7,375 nt of DNA from Pseudonocardia sp. (GTDB lineage: Bacteria > Actinomycetota > Actinomycetes > Mycobacteriales > Pseudonocardiaceae). Below, one piece after another: positions 1 through 6,406 of this stretch (the stretch's first letter is position 1; every line of letters begins with the position of its first letter). The notes under the pieces were generated by a model, which was not told the origin of the DNA, ran no database searches, and saw only the letters and a list, made by a program, of their open reading frames with translations. Made by a program: the position numbers and the translations under genes. The DNA lies in assembly GCA_030453005.1 (NCBI GenBank), contig JAKDLE010000128.1, positions 1 to 7,375 on the forward strand, given 5' to 3'.

Positions 1-335
1 TGGACCTGAGCGGTCAGGTCGGCAGCGAGGTCGCGGGCGGCCGTTACCTGGGGGGCATCGGCGGGCAGGCGGACTTCTCCGGGGCCGCGGCCCGGACCGG
101 GGCGCGCTCGATCATCGCACTGCGCTCGACCACGGTCGGCGGCGCTTCCACGATCGTTCCCGCGGTGAGCGGGCCGGTGAGCACGGCCCGAGCGGACGTC
201 GACGCCGTCGTGACCGAGCACGGCGTCGCCTGGTTGCGTGGCTGCCCGCTCGACGGTCGTGGCGATCGGCTCATGACCGTCGCCGCCCCCGAACATCGAG
301 ACGCCCTCTCCCGGGCGCTGCAGGAGGACTCATGA
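1..335 (+). CDS. Acetyl-CoA hydrolase/CoA-transferase family protein, C-terminal fragment
   Basis: Only the last 110 codons are present; the reading frame starts at base 3 and the gene begins upstream of the window. The fragment shows the C-terminal hallmarks of the acetyl-CoA hydrolase / 4-hydroxybutyrate CoA-transferase family: GQVGSEVAGGRYLGGIGGQ with the glycine-rich GGIGGQ.DF loop, then SIIALRSTT, then ADVDAVVTEHGVAWLRG near the end. Members move CoA between acyl-CoA and a free acid, or hydrolyse acyl-CoA, through a catalytic glutamate that should lie upstream of this fragment, so transferase and hydrolase cannot be separated here. Its TGA overlaps the next ATG by four bases (ATGA), implying translational coupling to the lyase gene. 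In this operon it could activate an acid substrate or recover CoA from lyase products (inference). Family assignment is firm; the exact substrate is unknown. Confidence 0.85.
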   Translation, partial: DLSGQVGSEVAGGRYLGGIGGQADFSGAAARTGARSIIALRSTTVGGASTIVPAVSGPVSTARADVDAVVTEHGVAWLRGCPLDGRGDRLMTVAAPEHRDALSRALQEDS

Positions 336-1249
336 CTAGGCGCGTGCAGATCCGCGAGGTCGGACCTCGTGACGGGTTCCAGAACGAGCCCGAGCGCATC
401 GCGACAGACGACAAGGTCCGGCTGATCGAGGCGCTCGCTGCGGCCGGATTCCGGCGCATCGAGGTGGCCAGCTTCGTCCGGCCGGATGTCATCCCGCAGC
501 TGGCCGACGGTGTCGAGGTGCTGAACCGCATCGACGTGCCGGAGCAGGTGCAGCTCATGGTTCTCGTTCCTAACAGCAGGGGCCTGGACAACGCGCTGAA
601 GGTCCGGGACCGCTTCCACGAGGCGGCGATCTTCGTGAGCGCCTCGGAGACCCACAACAAGAAGAACGTGAACCGGACCGTCGCCGAGACCATGGTGGAC
701 AACGCCGTCGTGGCGAAGCGCATCCGGGCCGAAGGGTTGACCTGCGCCGCGGTGGTCGCGACGGCGTTCGGCTGCCCGTACGAGGGCCGCATCGAGATGA
801 GCCGCGTCCTGGACCTGGCCGAGCGGTTCGCCGACGCCGGGGCGACGGAGATCGGGTTCGGGGACACCACCGGCATGTGCAACCCCGCCTACGCCCGCGA
901 GTTCTTCACCGCGGCGCTGCAGCGCCTGCCCGGCGTCGAGGTCACGGCGCACTTCCACAACACCCGCGGGCAGGGGCTGGCCAACGCCTACGCGGCTCTG
1001 GAGGCCGGGTGCACCAGCTTCGAGTCCAGCTTCGGCGAGCTGGGCGGCTGCCCGGTGCCGAAGGGCTCCACCGGCAACATCGCCACCGAGGACCTGGTGA
1101 GCATGTTCCACGAGATGGACGTGCAGACCGGTGTCGACCTGCCTGCGGTGATCGAGGCCGCCCGAGCGGCGCAGACCGTACTGGGTCGCCCCCTGACCAG
1201 CCACTCGTTGATCGCCGGGCCGATCGACTGGCACCTGCAGACCGCTTGA
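332..1249 (+). CDS. Hydroxymethylglutaryl-CoA lyase family protein
   Basis: A 305-residue TIM-barrel lyase of the HMGL-like family, full length without an organelle leader. Family enzymes cleave 3-hydroxy-3-methylglutaryl-CoA or analogues to acetyl-CoA plus a 3-oxoacid using a divalent metal. Residues matching human HMG-CoA lyase (recalled numbering in brackets) are all present: R13 (R41), D14 (D42), E44 (E72), the HxH metal pair H207/H209 (H233/H235), loop cysteine C240 in GELGGCPVPKGSTGN (C266) and N249 (N275). Offsets are a steady 26-28, so catalysis should be intact. Segments near the substrate differ from leucine-pathway enzymes: GDTTGMCNP instead of the usual GDTIGVGTP type, and HFHNTRG instead of H.HDTYG. 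With ring-cleavage genes downstream and no leucine genes nearby, I infer a branched 3-hydroxy-dicarboxylyl-CoA substrate rather than HMG-CoA itself. The start is supported by AGGAGG at 322-327 and the ATGA overlap with the upstream gene. Confidence 0.9.
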   Translation: MTRRVQIREVGPRDGFQNEPERIATDDKVRLIEALAAAGFRRIEVASFVRPDVIPQLADGVEVLNRIDVPEQVQLMVLVPNSRGLDNALKVRDRFHEAAIFVSASETHNKKNVNRTVAETMVDNAVVAKRIRAEGLTCAAVVATAFGCPYEGRIEMSRVLDLAERFADAGATEIGFGDTTGMCNPAYAREFFTAALQRLPGVEVTAHFHNTRGQGLANAYAALEAGCTSFESSFGELGGCPVPKGSTGNIATEDLVSMFHEMDVQTGVDLPAVIEAARAAQTVLGRPLTSHSLIAGPIDWHLQTA

Positions 1250-1268
1250 TCCCCGAGGAAGAGGACAT

Positions 1269-2027
1269 ATGAGCAACCGCACTGCGTTCGTCACCGGCGG
1301 CGCCCAGGGCATCGGCCAGGGCATCGCCACCACGCTGGGCGCCCACGGCTTCAAGGTCGCCGTCGTCGACCTGAACATCGAGGCCGCGCAGGCCACCGCG
1401 AAGGCGATCTCCGATGCCGGCGGCACGGCGATCGCCGTGCCCGCCGCCGTCACCGACACCGGCTCGGTGCAGGCCGCCGTCAAGACCGTGACCGACGAGC
1501 TCGGCCCGGTCGAGGTCGCGGTCAACAACGCCGGCTGGGACGACTTCATGAAGTTCGTCGACACGACCGAGGAGTTCTGGGACCGGATCCTCGACATCAA
1601 CTTCAAGGGCGCGCTGCGGGTCACCCACGCGGTCGTCCCGGGGATGATCGAGCGCGGCTTCGGCCGTGTGATCAACATCGGGTCCGACGCCGGCCGGGTC
1701 GGCTCGTCGCTGGAGGCGGTGTACTCCGGCGCCAAGGGCGGGATCATCGCGTTCACCAAGACCCTCGCCCGCGAGGTCGCGACGAAGGGCGTCACCGCGA
1801 ACACGGTGTGCCCCGGGCCCACCGACACCCCGGCGCTGCGCAAGTTCGCCGACAGCTCCGGTCAGGACGCCGACAAGGTGATCGGCGGGATGACCCGCGC
1901 CGTCCCGATGAAGCGCCTCGCGCTGCCCGAGGACGTCGCCGCCGCTGTCGCCTTCTTCGCCTCCGACGCCGCCGGGTACGTCACCGGCCAGACGCTGTCC
2001 GTCAGCGGCGGCCTGACGATGGCCTGA
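1269..2027 (+). CDS. SDR-family NAD-dependent dehydrogenase, BadH-like (2-hydroxycyclohexanecarboxyl-CoA dehydrogenase type)
   Basis: A 252-residue classical short-chain dehydrogenase. Rossmann motif TGGAQGIG lies at 9-16, NNAG at 86-89, and the catalytic set is N111, S139, Y152 and K156 (YSGAK). D34 at the end of the second strand (VVDLN) points to NAD(H) over NADP(H). Beyond generic SDR features it has [28 protein letters not shown] and the C-terminal [12 protein letters not shown], which as I recall are shared with BadH of Rhodopseudomonas palustris. BadH oxidises 2-hydroxycyclohexanecarboxyl-CoA to the 2-keto thioester. A FabG-like 3-oxoacyl reductase is the alternative, but these strings are unusual for FabG. 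The ATG follows GAGGAA at 1255-1260. Its stop shares one base with the next start (TGATG), tying it to the MenB/BadI-type gene, whose BadI relative acts directly after BadH in benzoate and cyclohexanecarboxylate breakdown. The ring substrate here is inferred. Confidence 0.82.
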   Translation: MSNRTAFVTGGAQGIGQGIATTLGAHGFKVAVVDLNIEAAQATAKAISDAGGTAIAVPAAVTDTGSVQAAVKTVTDELGPVEVAVNNAGWDDFMKFVDTTEEFWDRILDINFKGALRVTHAVVPGMIERGFGRVINIGSDAGRVGSSLEAVYSGAKGGIIAFTKTLAREVATKGVTANTVCPGPTDTPALRKFADSSGQDADKVIGGMTRAVPMKRLALPEDVAAAVAFFASDAAGYVTGQTLSVSGGLTMA

Positions 2028-2881
2028 TGCGACTGTCCGGGCCGCGGGAACCGGTCGGATGGACGAGCGTCGGGACCTACGACGACATCCGGCTCGACCA
2101 TTCGGGCGACGGCATCGCAAAGATCACCATCTGCCGGCCGGAGGTGCGCAACGCCTTCCGCCCGCAGACGGTGATCGAGATGTCCGACGCCCTGACCCGC
2201 TCGCGCGAGGACGGCTCGATCGGCGTGATCGTGCTGACGGGGGAGGGCCCCGACGCCTTCTGCTCCGGCGGTGACCAGCGCGTCCGGGGCGACACCGGTT
2301 ACCTGACCGAGCCCGGTGACGCCGACGCGGTCGGGCGCTTCCACGTCACCGACCTGCAGGTGCAGATCCGCCGGCTGCCCAAGCCCGTCGTCGCGATGGT
2401 GGCGGGCTACGCCATCGGTGGCGGGCACGTGCTGCACCTCGTGTGCGACCTGACGATCGCGGCCGACAACGCCCGCTTCGGCCAGGTCGGGCCGAAGGTC
2501 GGCTCCTTCGACGGCGGCTTCGGCGCCGGACTGCTCGCCCAGCAGGTCGGGCAGAAGCGGGCGAAGGAGTTCTGGTTCCTCTGCGAGCAGTACGACGCCG
2601 CCGAGGCGCTGCAGATGGGCCTGGTCAACACCGTCGTGCCGCTGGCCGAGCTGGAGACTGAGACCGTCGCATGGTGCCGCCGGATGCTGCGCTTGTCGCC
2701 CATGGCGCTGCGCCTGAGCAAGGCGAGCTTCCACGCCGCGGAGGACGGGCTGGCCGGCATCCAGCAGTTGGCGCACGACACCAACATGCTCTTCTACGCC
2801 ACCGAGGAGGCGCAGGAGGGCCGGGAGGCCTACAAGGCGAAGCGCACCCCCGACTTCGAGCGCTTCCCCCGCCGTTCCTGA
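2027..2881 (+). CDS. Crotonase of the MenB/BadI branch (naphthoyl-CoA synthase-like; probable ring-opening 2-ketoacyl-CoA hydrolase)
   Basis: 284 residues, matching MenB length. The start is the ATG overlapping the SDR stop; open frame further upstream is SDR shadow. Similarity to E. coli-type MenB is strong by eye: [64 protein letters not shown]. Active-site equivalents (recalled E. coli numbering in brackets) are S160 (S161), D162 (D163) and Y257 (Y258). Q153 and G155 keep the bicarbonate-site signature of type I MenB, also kept by BadI, whereas mycobacterial MenB has Asp in place of that glycine. MenB closes the naphthoate ring by a Dieckmann reaction; BadI runs the reverse on 2-ketocyclohexanecarboxyl-CoA, hydrolysing it to pimeloyl-CoA. 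Position directly after a BadH-like dehydrogenase and beside a hydratase, with no men genes in view, favours ring opening (inference). Automatic annotation will probably say MenB. The fold is certain; the direction of reaction is not. Confidence 0.85.
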   Translation: MRLSGPREPVGWTSVGTYDDIRLDHSGDGIAKITICRPEVRNAFRPQTVIEMSDALTRSREDGSIGVIVLTGEGPDAFCSGGDQRVRGDTGYLTEPGDADAVGRFHVTDLQVQIRRLPKPVVAMVAGYAIGGGHVLHLVCDLTIAADNARFGQVGPKVGSFDGGFGAGLLAQQVGQKRAKEFWFLCEQYDAAEALQMGLVNTVVPLAELETETVAWCRRMLRLSPMALRLSKASFHAAEDGLAGIQQLAHDTNMLFYATEEAQEGREAYKAKRTPDFERFPRRS

Positions 2882-2893
2882 AATGGAGAGCTG

Positions 2894-3670
2894 ATGACCG
2901 ACGACGCTGTGGTGACCTGGGAGGACGCTGTCGACGGCGTGCTCGTCGCGACGATCGACCGGCGCCCCGCCAACGCGCTCGGCCCGCCGATCATCGACGG
3001 GCTGAACGCGGTGCTCGACGAGGCCGAGCGCCGTGGCACCCGGGTACTCGTGCTGACCTCGGCGATCCCCGGCTTCTTCGCCGCGGGCGCGGACATCAAG
3101 CACATGGGCACGGTCGACGCGGAGTCGTTCACCGCCTACGGCGACCTGCTGCGCGCGGCCGTCGAGCGGTTGGCGTCGGCGGACCTGGTGAGCATCGCCG
3201 CGGTCGAGGGCGTCGCTCTCGGTGGCGGGCTGGAGCTGGCCATGGCCTGCACCCTGCGGGTCTCCGGCGCCGATGCGAAGTACGGGCTCCCCGAGGTGCG
3301 GCTCGGCCTGATCCCCGGCGCGGCCGGCACCCAGCGGCTGCCGCGGCTGGTGGGCCGCGGGCGGGCGCGCGACATCATGATGAGCGCGCGCCAGGTGCCC
3401 GCCGACGAGGCCGCATCGATCGGGCTCGTCGACCGGCTGGTCGAGGCGGGTCGTGCCCGCGACGCGGCTGTCGAGCTGGCTGGTGACCTGACGCGGTGTT
3501 CCCGCCCGGCGCTGGCCGCGGTGGTTCGCACCGTCGACGCGGCGTTCGACCTGCCCTTCGAGGACGGGAAGCGGTACGAGATCGACCAGATCCAGGACCT
3601 GTTCGAGCACGGGGAGGCGCGTGAGGGGATCACGGCCTTCCTGGAGAAGCGCGCGCCGAAGTTCGAGTAG
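2894..3670 (+). CDS. Enoyl-CoA hydratase with intact catalytic pair (BadK-like candidate)
   Basis: A 258-residue crotonase with the full hydratase signature: oxyanion-hole segment AAGADIKHM around 63-71, GGGLELA with E114 (rat hydratase E144 position), and LPEVRLGLIPGAAGTQRLPR with E134 (E164 position). Both general acid/base glutamates are present, unlike the two crotonases further downstream, so this is the operon's best candidate for a true 2-enoyl-CoA hydratase adding water to the double bond. The C-terminal FLEKRAPKF is typical of hydratases including BadK, which hydrates cyclohex-1-ene-1-carboxyl-CoA just before BadH and BadI act. The gene follows the MenB/BadI-type gene by 12 bases, with GGAG at 2885-2888. 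GACTLRV-like variation (T120 where many members have Asp in ACDI) is a minor departure. An alternative is ordinary straight-chain beta-oxidation hydration; sequence alone does not decide between linear and cyclic substrates. Confidence 0.88.
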   Translation: MTDDAVVTWEDAVDGVLVATIDRRPANALGPPIIDGLNAVLDEAERRGTRVLVLTSAIPGFFAAGADIKHMGTVDAESFTAYGDLLRAAVERLASADLVSIAAVEGVALGGGLELAMACTLRVSGADAKYGLPEVRLGLIPGAAGTQRLPRLVGRGRARDIMMSARQVPADEAASIGLVDRLVEAGRARDAAVELAGDLTRCSRPALAAVVRTVDAAFDLPFEDGKRYEIDQIQDLFEHGEAREGITAFLEKRAPKFE

Positions 3671-3683
3671 GGCTCACACCATC

Positions 3684-3690
3684 GGAGGAG
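3684..3690 (+). promoter_or_regulatory. Strong ribosome binding site for the LLM oxidoreductase
   Basis: GGAGGAG lies seven bases before the ATG at 3698 in the longest gap of the window (27 bases). It fixes the start of the luciferase-like gene and suggests independent, strong translation initiation. The gap holds no evident hairpin or promoter. Confidence 0.75.
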
Positions 3691-3697
3691 CGCGACG

Positions 3698-4744
3698 ATG
3701 CGCAAGGAGTACGGACTCACCATCTTCACCGGCGGCCGGGGGTCGCGGCGGTTCCGCGCGGCCACCGACCTCGCCATCCGCGCGGAGGCGGCGGGCTTCG
3801 GCGCGGTGTGGACCGGTGAGCTGTACAACAGGTCCGCCACGGTGCCGATGGCGCTGCTCGGGGCGGCGACGGAGCGGATCGCGATCGGGTCGAACATCGC
3901 CTACGGCGTCGGTCGCTCCCCGCTGATCTGGGCCGCCGAGGCCCGTGACCTCGACGCGGTGTCGGACGGTCGGATCATCCTCGGCCTGGGCAACGGCACC
4001 GCCGGAATGATGGAGAACTGGCTCGGCGCGAGCGGGGAGGCCCCGGCCGTGCGGATGGAGGAGCTGGTCACGCTCCTGCGGAAGCTCTGGCTTCTGCACG
4101 AGGGCCCGGTCCACCACGACGGTCGCTTCTACCGGCTGCACCTGGTCCCGACCACGGGGACGCCCGCTCCGGTGCGCGAGCACCTGCCGATCTGGACCGC
4201 GGGCGTCGGCCCCCGGATGGTGCGGGCCGCGGGCCGGGTCGCCGACGGGCTCGTCTGCCACCCGATGACCACACCGCGCTACGTCGACGCGGTCGTTCGG
4301 CCGGAGCTCGCCAGGGGCGCCGCCGATGCTGGCCGCGCGCTCGACGGGTTCGTGGTCAAGGGCATGCGGATGGTCGCCCTCGACGCGGACGAGGAGAACG
4401 CCCGACGGCGGGTCGCCTTCGCCGTCGCGCAGTACGCCGCCTCCCGGGTCTACGACCGGTTGTTCGCCCTGCACGGCTGGGACGCGGCGCAACAGCGGAT
4501 CCGCAGTGCGGTGAAGGCGGGCGACCCCGCGGGGGCGGCCGCGGCCGTGCCGGACGAGGCGATCGACGCCATCGGCATCGCCTGCACCCCCGCCGCGCTT
4601 CCCGGACGCGTCGCCGAACACGCTGCGGCGTTCGACCACCTGAACCTGTGCGCCCCGCCGTGGGGCCTGGAACCCGAGGCGCTGGAAGAGGCGACCGAGG
4701 AGATCCTCGTCGCCCTCACCCCCGTGCCGCAGCCCGCGGTCTGA
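3698..4744 (+). CDS. LLM class (luciferase-like) flavin- or F420-dependent oxidoreductase
   Basis: A 348-residue single-domain TIM-barrel protein of the bacterial luciferase-like superfamily. Visible hallmarks are AIRAEAAGFGAVWTGE (26-41), ATERIAIGSNIAYGVGRSP (57-75), the LDAVSDGRIILGLGNGT segment (85-101), WLLHEGPVHHDGRFYRL (131-147) and PIWTAGVGPRMVRAAGRVADGLVCHPM (164-190), the usual second half with a phosphate-binding GVGP turn. Members use FMNH2 with oxygen (monooxygenases, including Baeyer-Villiger and desulfonation types) or F420 (reductases and dehydrogenases, common in actinobacteria); I cannot tell which cofactor is used. No signal peptide or membrane segment is seen, so it should be cytoplasmic. 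It interrupts a run of crotonase genes, implying a step on the same substrate, perhaps oxygenation of a ketone or oxidation of an alcohol or side chain (inference). The superfamily call is secure; the reaction is unknown. Confidence 0.87.
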   Translation: MRKEYGLTIFTGGRGSRRFRAATDLAIRAEAAGFGAVWTGELYNRSATVPMALLGAATERIAIGSNIAYGVGRSPLIWAAEARDLDAVSDGRIILGLGNGTAGMMENWLGASGEAPAVRMEELVTLLRKLWLLHEGPVHHDGRFYRLHLVPTTGTPAPVREHLPIWTAGVGPRMVRAAGRVADGLVCHPMTTPRYVDAVVRPELARGAADAGRALDGFVVKGMRMVALDADEENARRRVAFAVAQYAASRVYDRLFALHGWDAAQQRIRSAVKAGDPAGAAAAVPDEAIDAIGIACTPAALPGRVAEHAAAFDHLNLCAPPWGLEPEALEEATEEILVALTPVPQPAV

Positions 4745-4761
4745 TCCAGAGAGAGGCACCG

Positions 4762-5571
4762 ATGTCCGCACCGACAGCCCCGACCACCTTCCGGCTGGAG
4801 CGCCCGCGCGACGGCGTGGTCCTGCTGACGCTCGACCGGCCGGACCGGTACAACGCCATGACGGCGGCGATGTTCACCGAGCTCGAGTCGACCGCGCGAC
4901 TGCTCGACCGCGAGGAGGGCCTGCGGGTGGTGGTCCTCACCGGCGCCGGCAAGGCGTTCTGCGCGGGCTACGACCTGGCCGACGCCGACGCGCTTCCGGG
5001 ACTCGGTGCGCTGGGAATGCTGGACCTGCAGGAGAGTGCAGCGCGCGCCCTCGCCGCGATCCGGCACATCCGGGTCCCCGTCATCGCCGCGGTCAACGGT
5101 GCGGCCGCCGGGGGCGGGCTGGCGCTCGCGCTCGCGGCGGACATCCGGCTCGCGTCCCCCCGCGCCAAGTTCAACGCGGCGTTCGTGAAGATCGGTCTCT
5201 CGGCGGGGGACCTCGGCACGTCGTGGCTGCTCCCGCGGCTGATCGGCCCCGCGGCCGCGGCCGAGTTCGCCTACACCGCGGGCACGATGGACGCCGCGGA
5301 GGCGGAGCGCACCGGCCTGGTCAACCGGATGGTGCCCGAGGCTGAGCTGCTCCCGGCCGCGCTGGAGATGGCCGATCGGATCTGCGCGAACTCCCCGGGC
5401 GGTGTGCAGCTGTCCAAGCGCGCGCTGCAGGCGAACATGGAGGTCTCCTCCTACGCGGCGGCGCTGGAGCTGGAGAACCGTGGGCAGGCGCTGCTCACCC
5501 GTACCGAGGACATGACCGAGGCCCTCGAGGCGTTCAAGGCCCAGCGCGCACCGATCTTCACGGGGCGCTGA
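4762..5571 (+). CDS. Crotonase-family protein lacking hydratase glutamates (Asp-type; paralogue 1 of a tandem pair)
   Basis: A 269-residue crotonase; ATG chosen for GAGG at 4753-4756 and agreement with crotonase N-termini (DGVVLLTLDRPDRYNAM). The oxyanion segment is FCAGYDLAD, and GGGLALALAADIRLA follows at 117-131. Where hydratases have glutamates it has A121 (GGGLALA) and F141 (AAFVKIGLS), so ordinary hydration is unlikely. Instead D150 in SAGDLGTSWLLPRL, counted back from the LPRL motif, falls where 3-hydroxyisobutyryl-CoA hydrolase and 4-chlorobenzoyl-CoA dehalogenase have their catalytic aspartate and where enoyl-CoA isomerases have a glutamate (alignment from memory). It may therefore be a hydrolase, isomerase or other enolate-stabilising enzyme. 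It follows the LLM gene by 17 bases and overlaps the next, paralogous gene by one base (TGATG). Genome pipelines usually label such proteins enoyl-CoA hydratase. Fold is certain; reaction unknown. Confidence 0.85.
   Translation: MSAPTAPTTFRLERPRDGVVLLTLDRPDRYNAMTAAMFTELESTARLLDREEGLRVVVLTGAGKAFCAGYDLADADALPGLGALGMLDLQESAARALAAIRHIRVPVIAAVNGAAAGGGLALALAADIRLASPRAKFNAAFVKIGLSAGDLGTSWLLPRLIGPAAAAEFAYTAGTMDAAEAERTGLVNRMVPEAELLPAALEMADRICANSPGGVQLSKRALQANMEVSSYAAALELENRGQALLTRTEDMTEALEAFKAQRAPIFTGR
5447..5483 (+). repeat. Copy 1 of a 37-base perfect repeat shared by the two tandem crotonase genes
   Basis: Bases 5447-5483 are identical to 6277-6313, coding SSYAAALELENRG here and TSYAAALELENRG in the partner. 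A second perfect match of 29 bases (5125-5153 and 5955-5983) keeps the same 830-base spacing, so the genes align without gaps between these points. They mark a tandem gene duplication. Confidence 0.9.
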
Positions 5572-6401
5572 TGACGACCACCGAGACCGGCTCCACCACG
5601 CTGGTCGAGCTGGAGACAGTGCTCGTCGAACTGCGCACCGACGGGGTCGCCGTCCTCACCGTCAACCGGCCCGAGCGGGCGAACTCGCAGACGGCCACGA
5701 TGTTCCGCGAGCACAACGACGCCGCGCTGGCGCTGCGCGACAGCGGTGCGAGGGCGCTGATCGTGCGCGGCGCGGGCGACCGGGCATTCTGCTCGGGATT
5801 CGACCTCGCCGAGGTCGATGCCATCCAGCGGATGGGCGTGCGCGAGTTCCTGTTCTTCCAGGAGGCTGCCACCGGCGGCCTGGCCGCGATCCGTGACCTC
5901 CCCTTCCCCGTCATCGCCGCGATCCACGGTCCCGCCGTCGGGGGCGGGCTCGCCCTCGCGCTCGCGGCGGACATCCGGCTCGCCGCGCCCACGGCGAAGC
6001 TGTCCTGCGCCTTCGTGCGGGTCGGGCTGTCCTGCGGCGAGCTGGGCACCTCCTACCTGCTGACCCGGCTGATCGGCTACGGCCGCGCCGCCGAGCTCGG
6101 GTTCACCGGGCGGGTCGTCGAGGCGGCCGAGGCGGCGCGGATCGGCCTGGTCAACCGTGTCGTGCCCAGCGAGGACCTGTTCGCGGAGGCCGACGCGGTC
6201 GCCGCCGCGATCGCGGCGAACTCGCCCGGTGGTATCCGGATGTCCAAGCGTGCCCTGCTGCGCAACCAGGAGGTCACCTCCTACGCGGCGGCGCTGGAGC
6301 TGGAGAACCGTGGCCAGGCCCTGCTGACCCGTGCCGCCGACATGCCCGAGGCCCTGGCGGCGTTCCAGGAGCGCCGCCCGCCCCGCTTCACCGGGAGGTA
6401 G
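5571..6401 (+). CDS. Crotonase-family protein lacking hydratase glutamates (Glu-type; paralogue 2 of a tandem pair)
   Basis: 276 residues, starting at the ATG that overlaps the previous stop by one base. It is a clear paralogue of its upstream neighbour: by hand count about 108 of the last 169 residues are identical without gaps, from the PVIAA segment to the shared FTGR terminus. Like its partner it lacks both hydratase glutamates (A128 and F148 at those sites). It carries E157 in SCGELGTSYLL where the partner has Asp. A glutamate here matches, in my recollection, the catalytic position of delta3,delta2-enoyl-CoA isomerases, so double-bond isomerisation is one reasonable guess. The N-terminus is about seven residues longer than the partner's, rich in Thr and Glu, and NRPERANSQ replaces the usual RP..NA start of the A-loop. 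The two may be separate enzymes or subunits of one mixed oligomer (inference). Confidence 0.85.
   Translation: MTTTETGSTTLVELETVLVELRTDGVAVLTVNRPERANSQTATMFREHNDAALALRDSGARALIVRGAGDRAFCSGFDLAEVDAIQRMGVREFLFFQEAATGGLAAIRDLPFPVIAAIHGPAVGGGLALALAADIRLAAPTAKLSCAFVRVGLSCGELGTSYLLTRLIGYGRAAELGFTGRVVEAAEAARIGLVNRVVPSEDLFAEADAVAAAIAANSPGGIRMSKRALLRNQEVTSYAAALELENRGQALLTRAADMPEALAAFQERRPPRFTGR
6277..6313 (+). repeat. Copy 2 of the 37-base perfect repeat in the tandem crotonase pair
   Basis: This is the partner of 5447-5483, 830 bases away. Identity covers third codon positions too, beyond what conservation of SYAAALELENRG alone requires, although extreme GC bias narrows synonymous choice. It is consistent with duplication and possibly later gene conversion. 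Confidence 0.9.
6393..6398 (+). promoter_or_regulatory. Ribosome binding site for the AttH/CrtC-like gene
   Basis: GGGAGG lies eight bases before the ATG at 6407, directly against the TAG stop of the preceding crotonase (6399-6401). It supports the chosen start and close translational linkage. Confidence 0.7.
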
Positions 6402-6406
6402 AAACG

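Noticed and set aside
44..1843. 599-codon open frame on the minus strand, and similar long minus-strand frames at 942-2120, 1862-3610, 3674-4771, 5451-6413 and 6281-7348
   Set aside because: They lie opposite well-supported + strand enzymes. Their translations are low-complexity Arg/Ala/Gly/Pro-rich with no family motifs, as expected from antisense shadows in GC-rich DNA.
1808..2026. N-terminal extension of the MenB/BadI-type protein
   Set aside because: The frame is open upstream, but the sequence is an Arg-rich shadow of the SDR gene. Protein similarity and the TGATG junction place the start at 2027.
2027..2881. Menaquinone biosynthesis locus
   Set aside because: Only one MenB-like gene is present, without menD, menE, menF or menC nearby, and its neighbours are catabolic; a BadI-like role fits better.
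2671..3486. 271-codon + strand frame, and 877-1272, overlapping real genes
   Set aside because: Arg/Gly-rich out-of-frame translation of the hydratase and lyase genes, with no recognisable motif.
3671..3697. Possible promoter or terminator in the widest intergenic gap
   Set aside because: Only 27 bases, holding a ribosome site and no hairpin or -10/-35-like pair.
4648..4761. N-terminal extension of the first tandem crotonase into the LLM gene
   Set aside because: The extension is shadow sequence; the ATG at 4762 has a ribosome site and gives the normal crotonase N-terminus.
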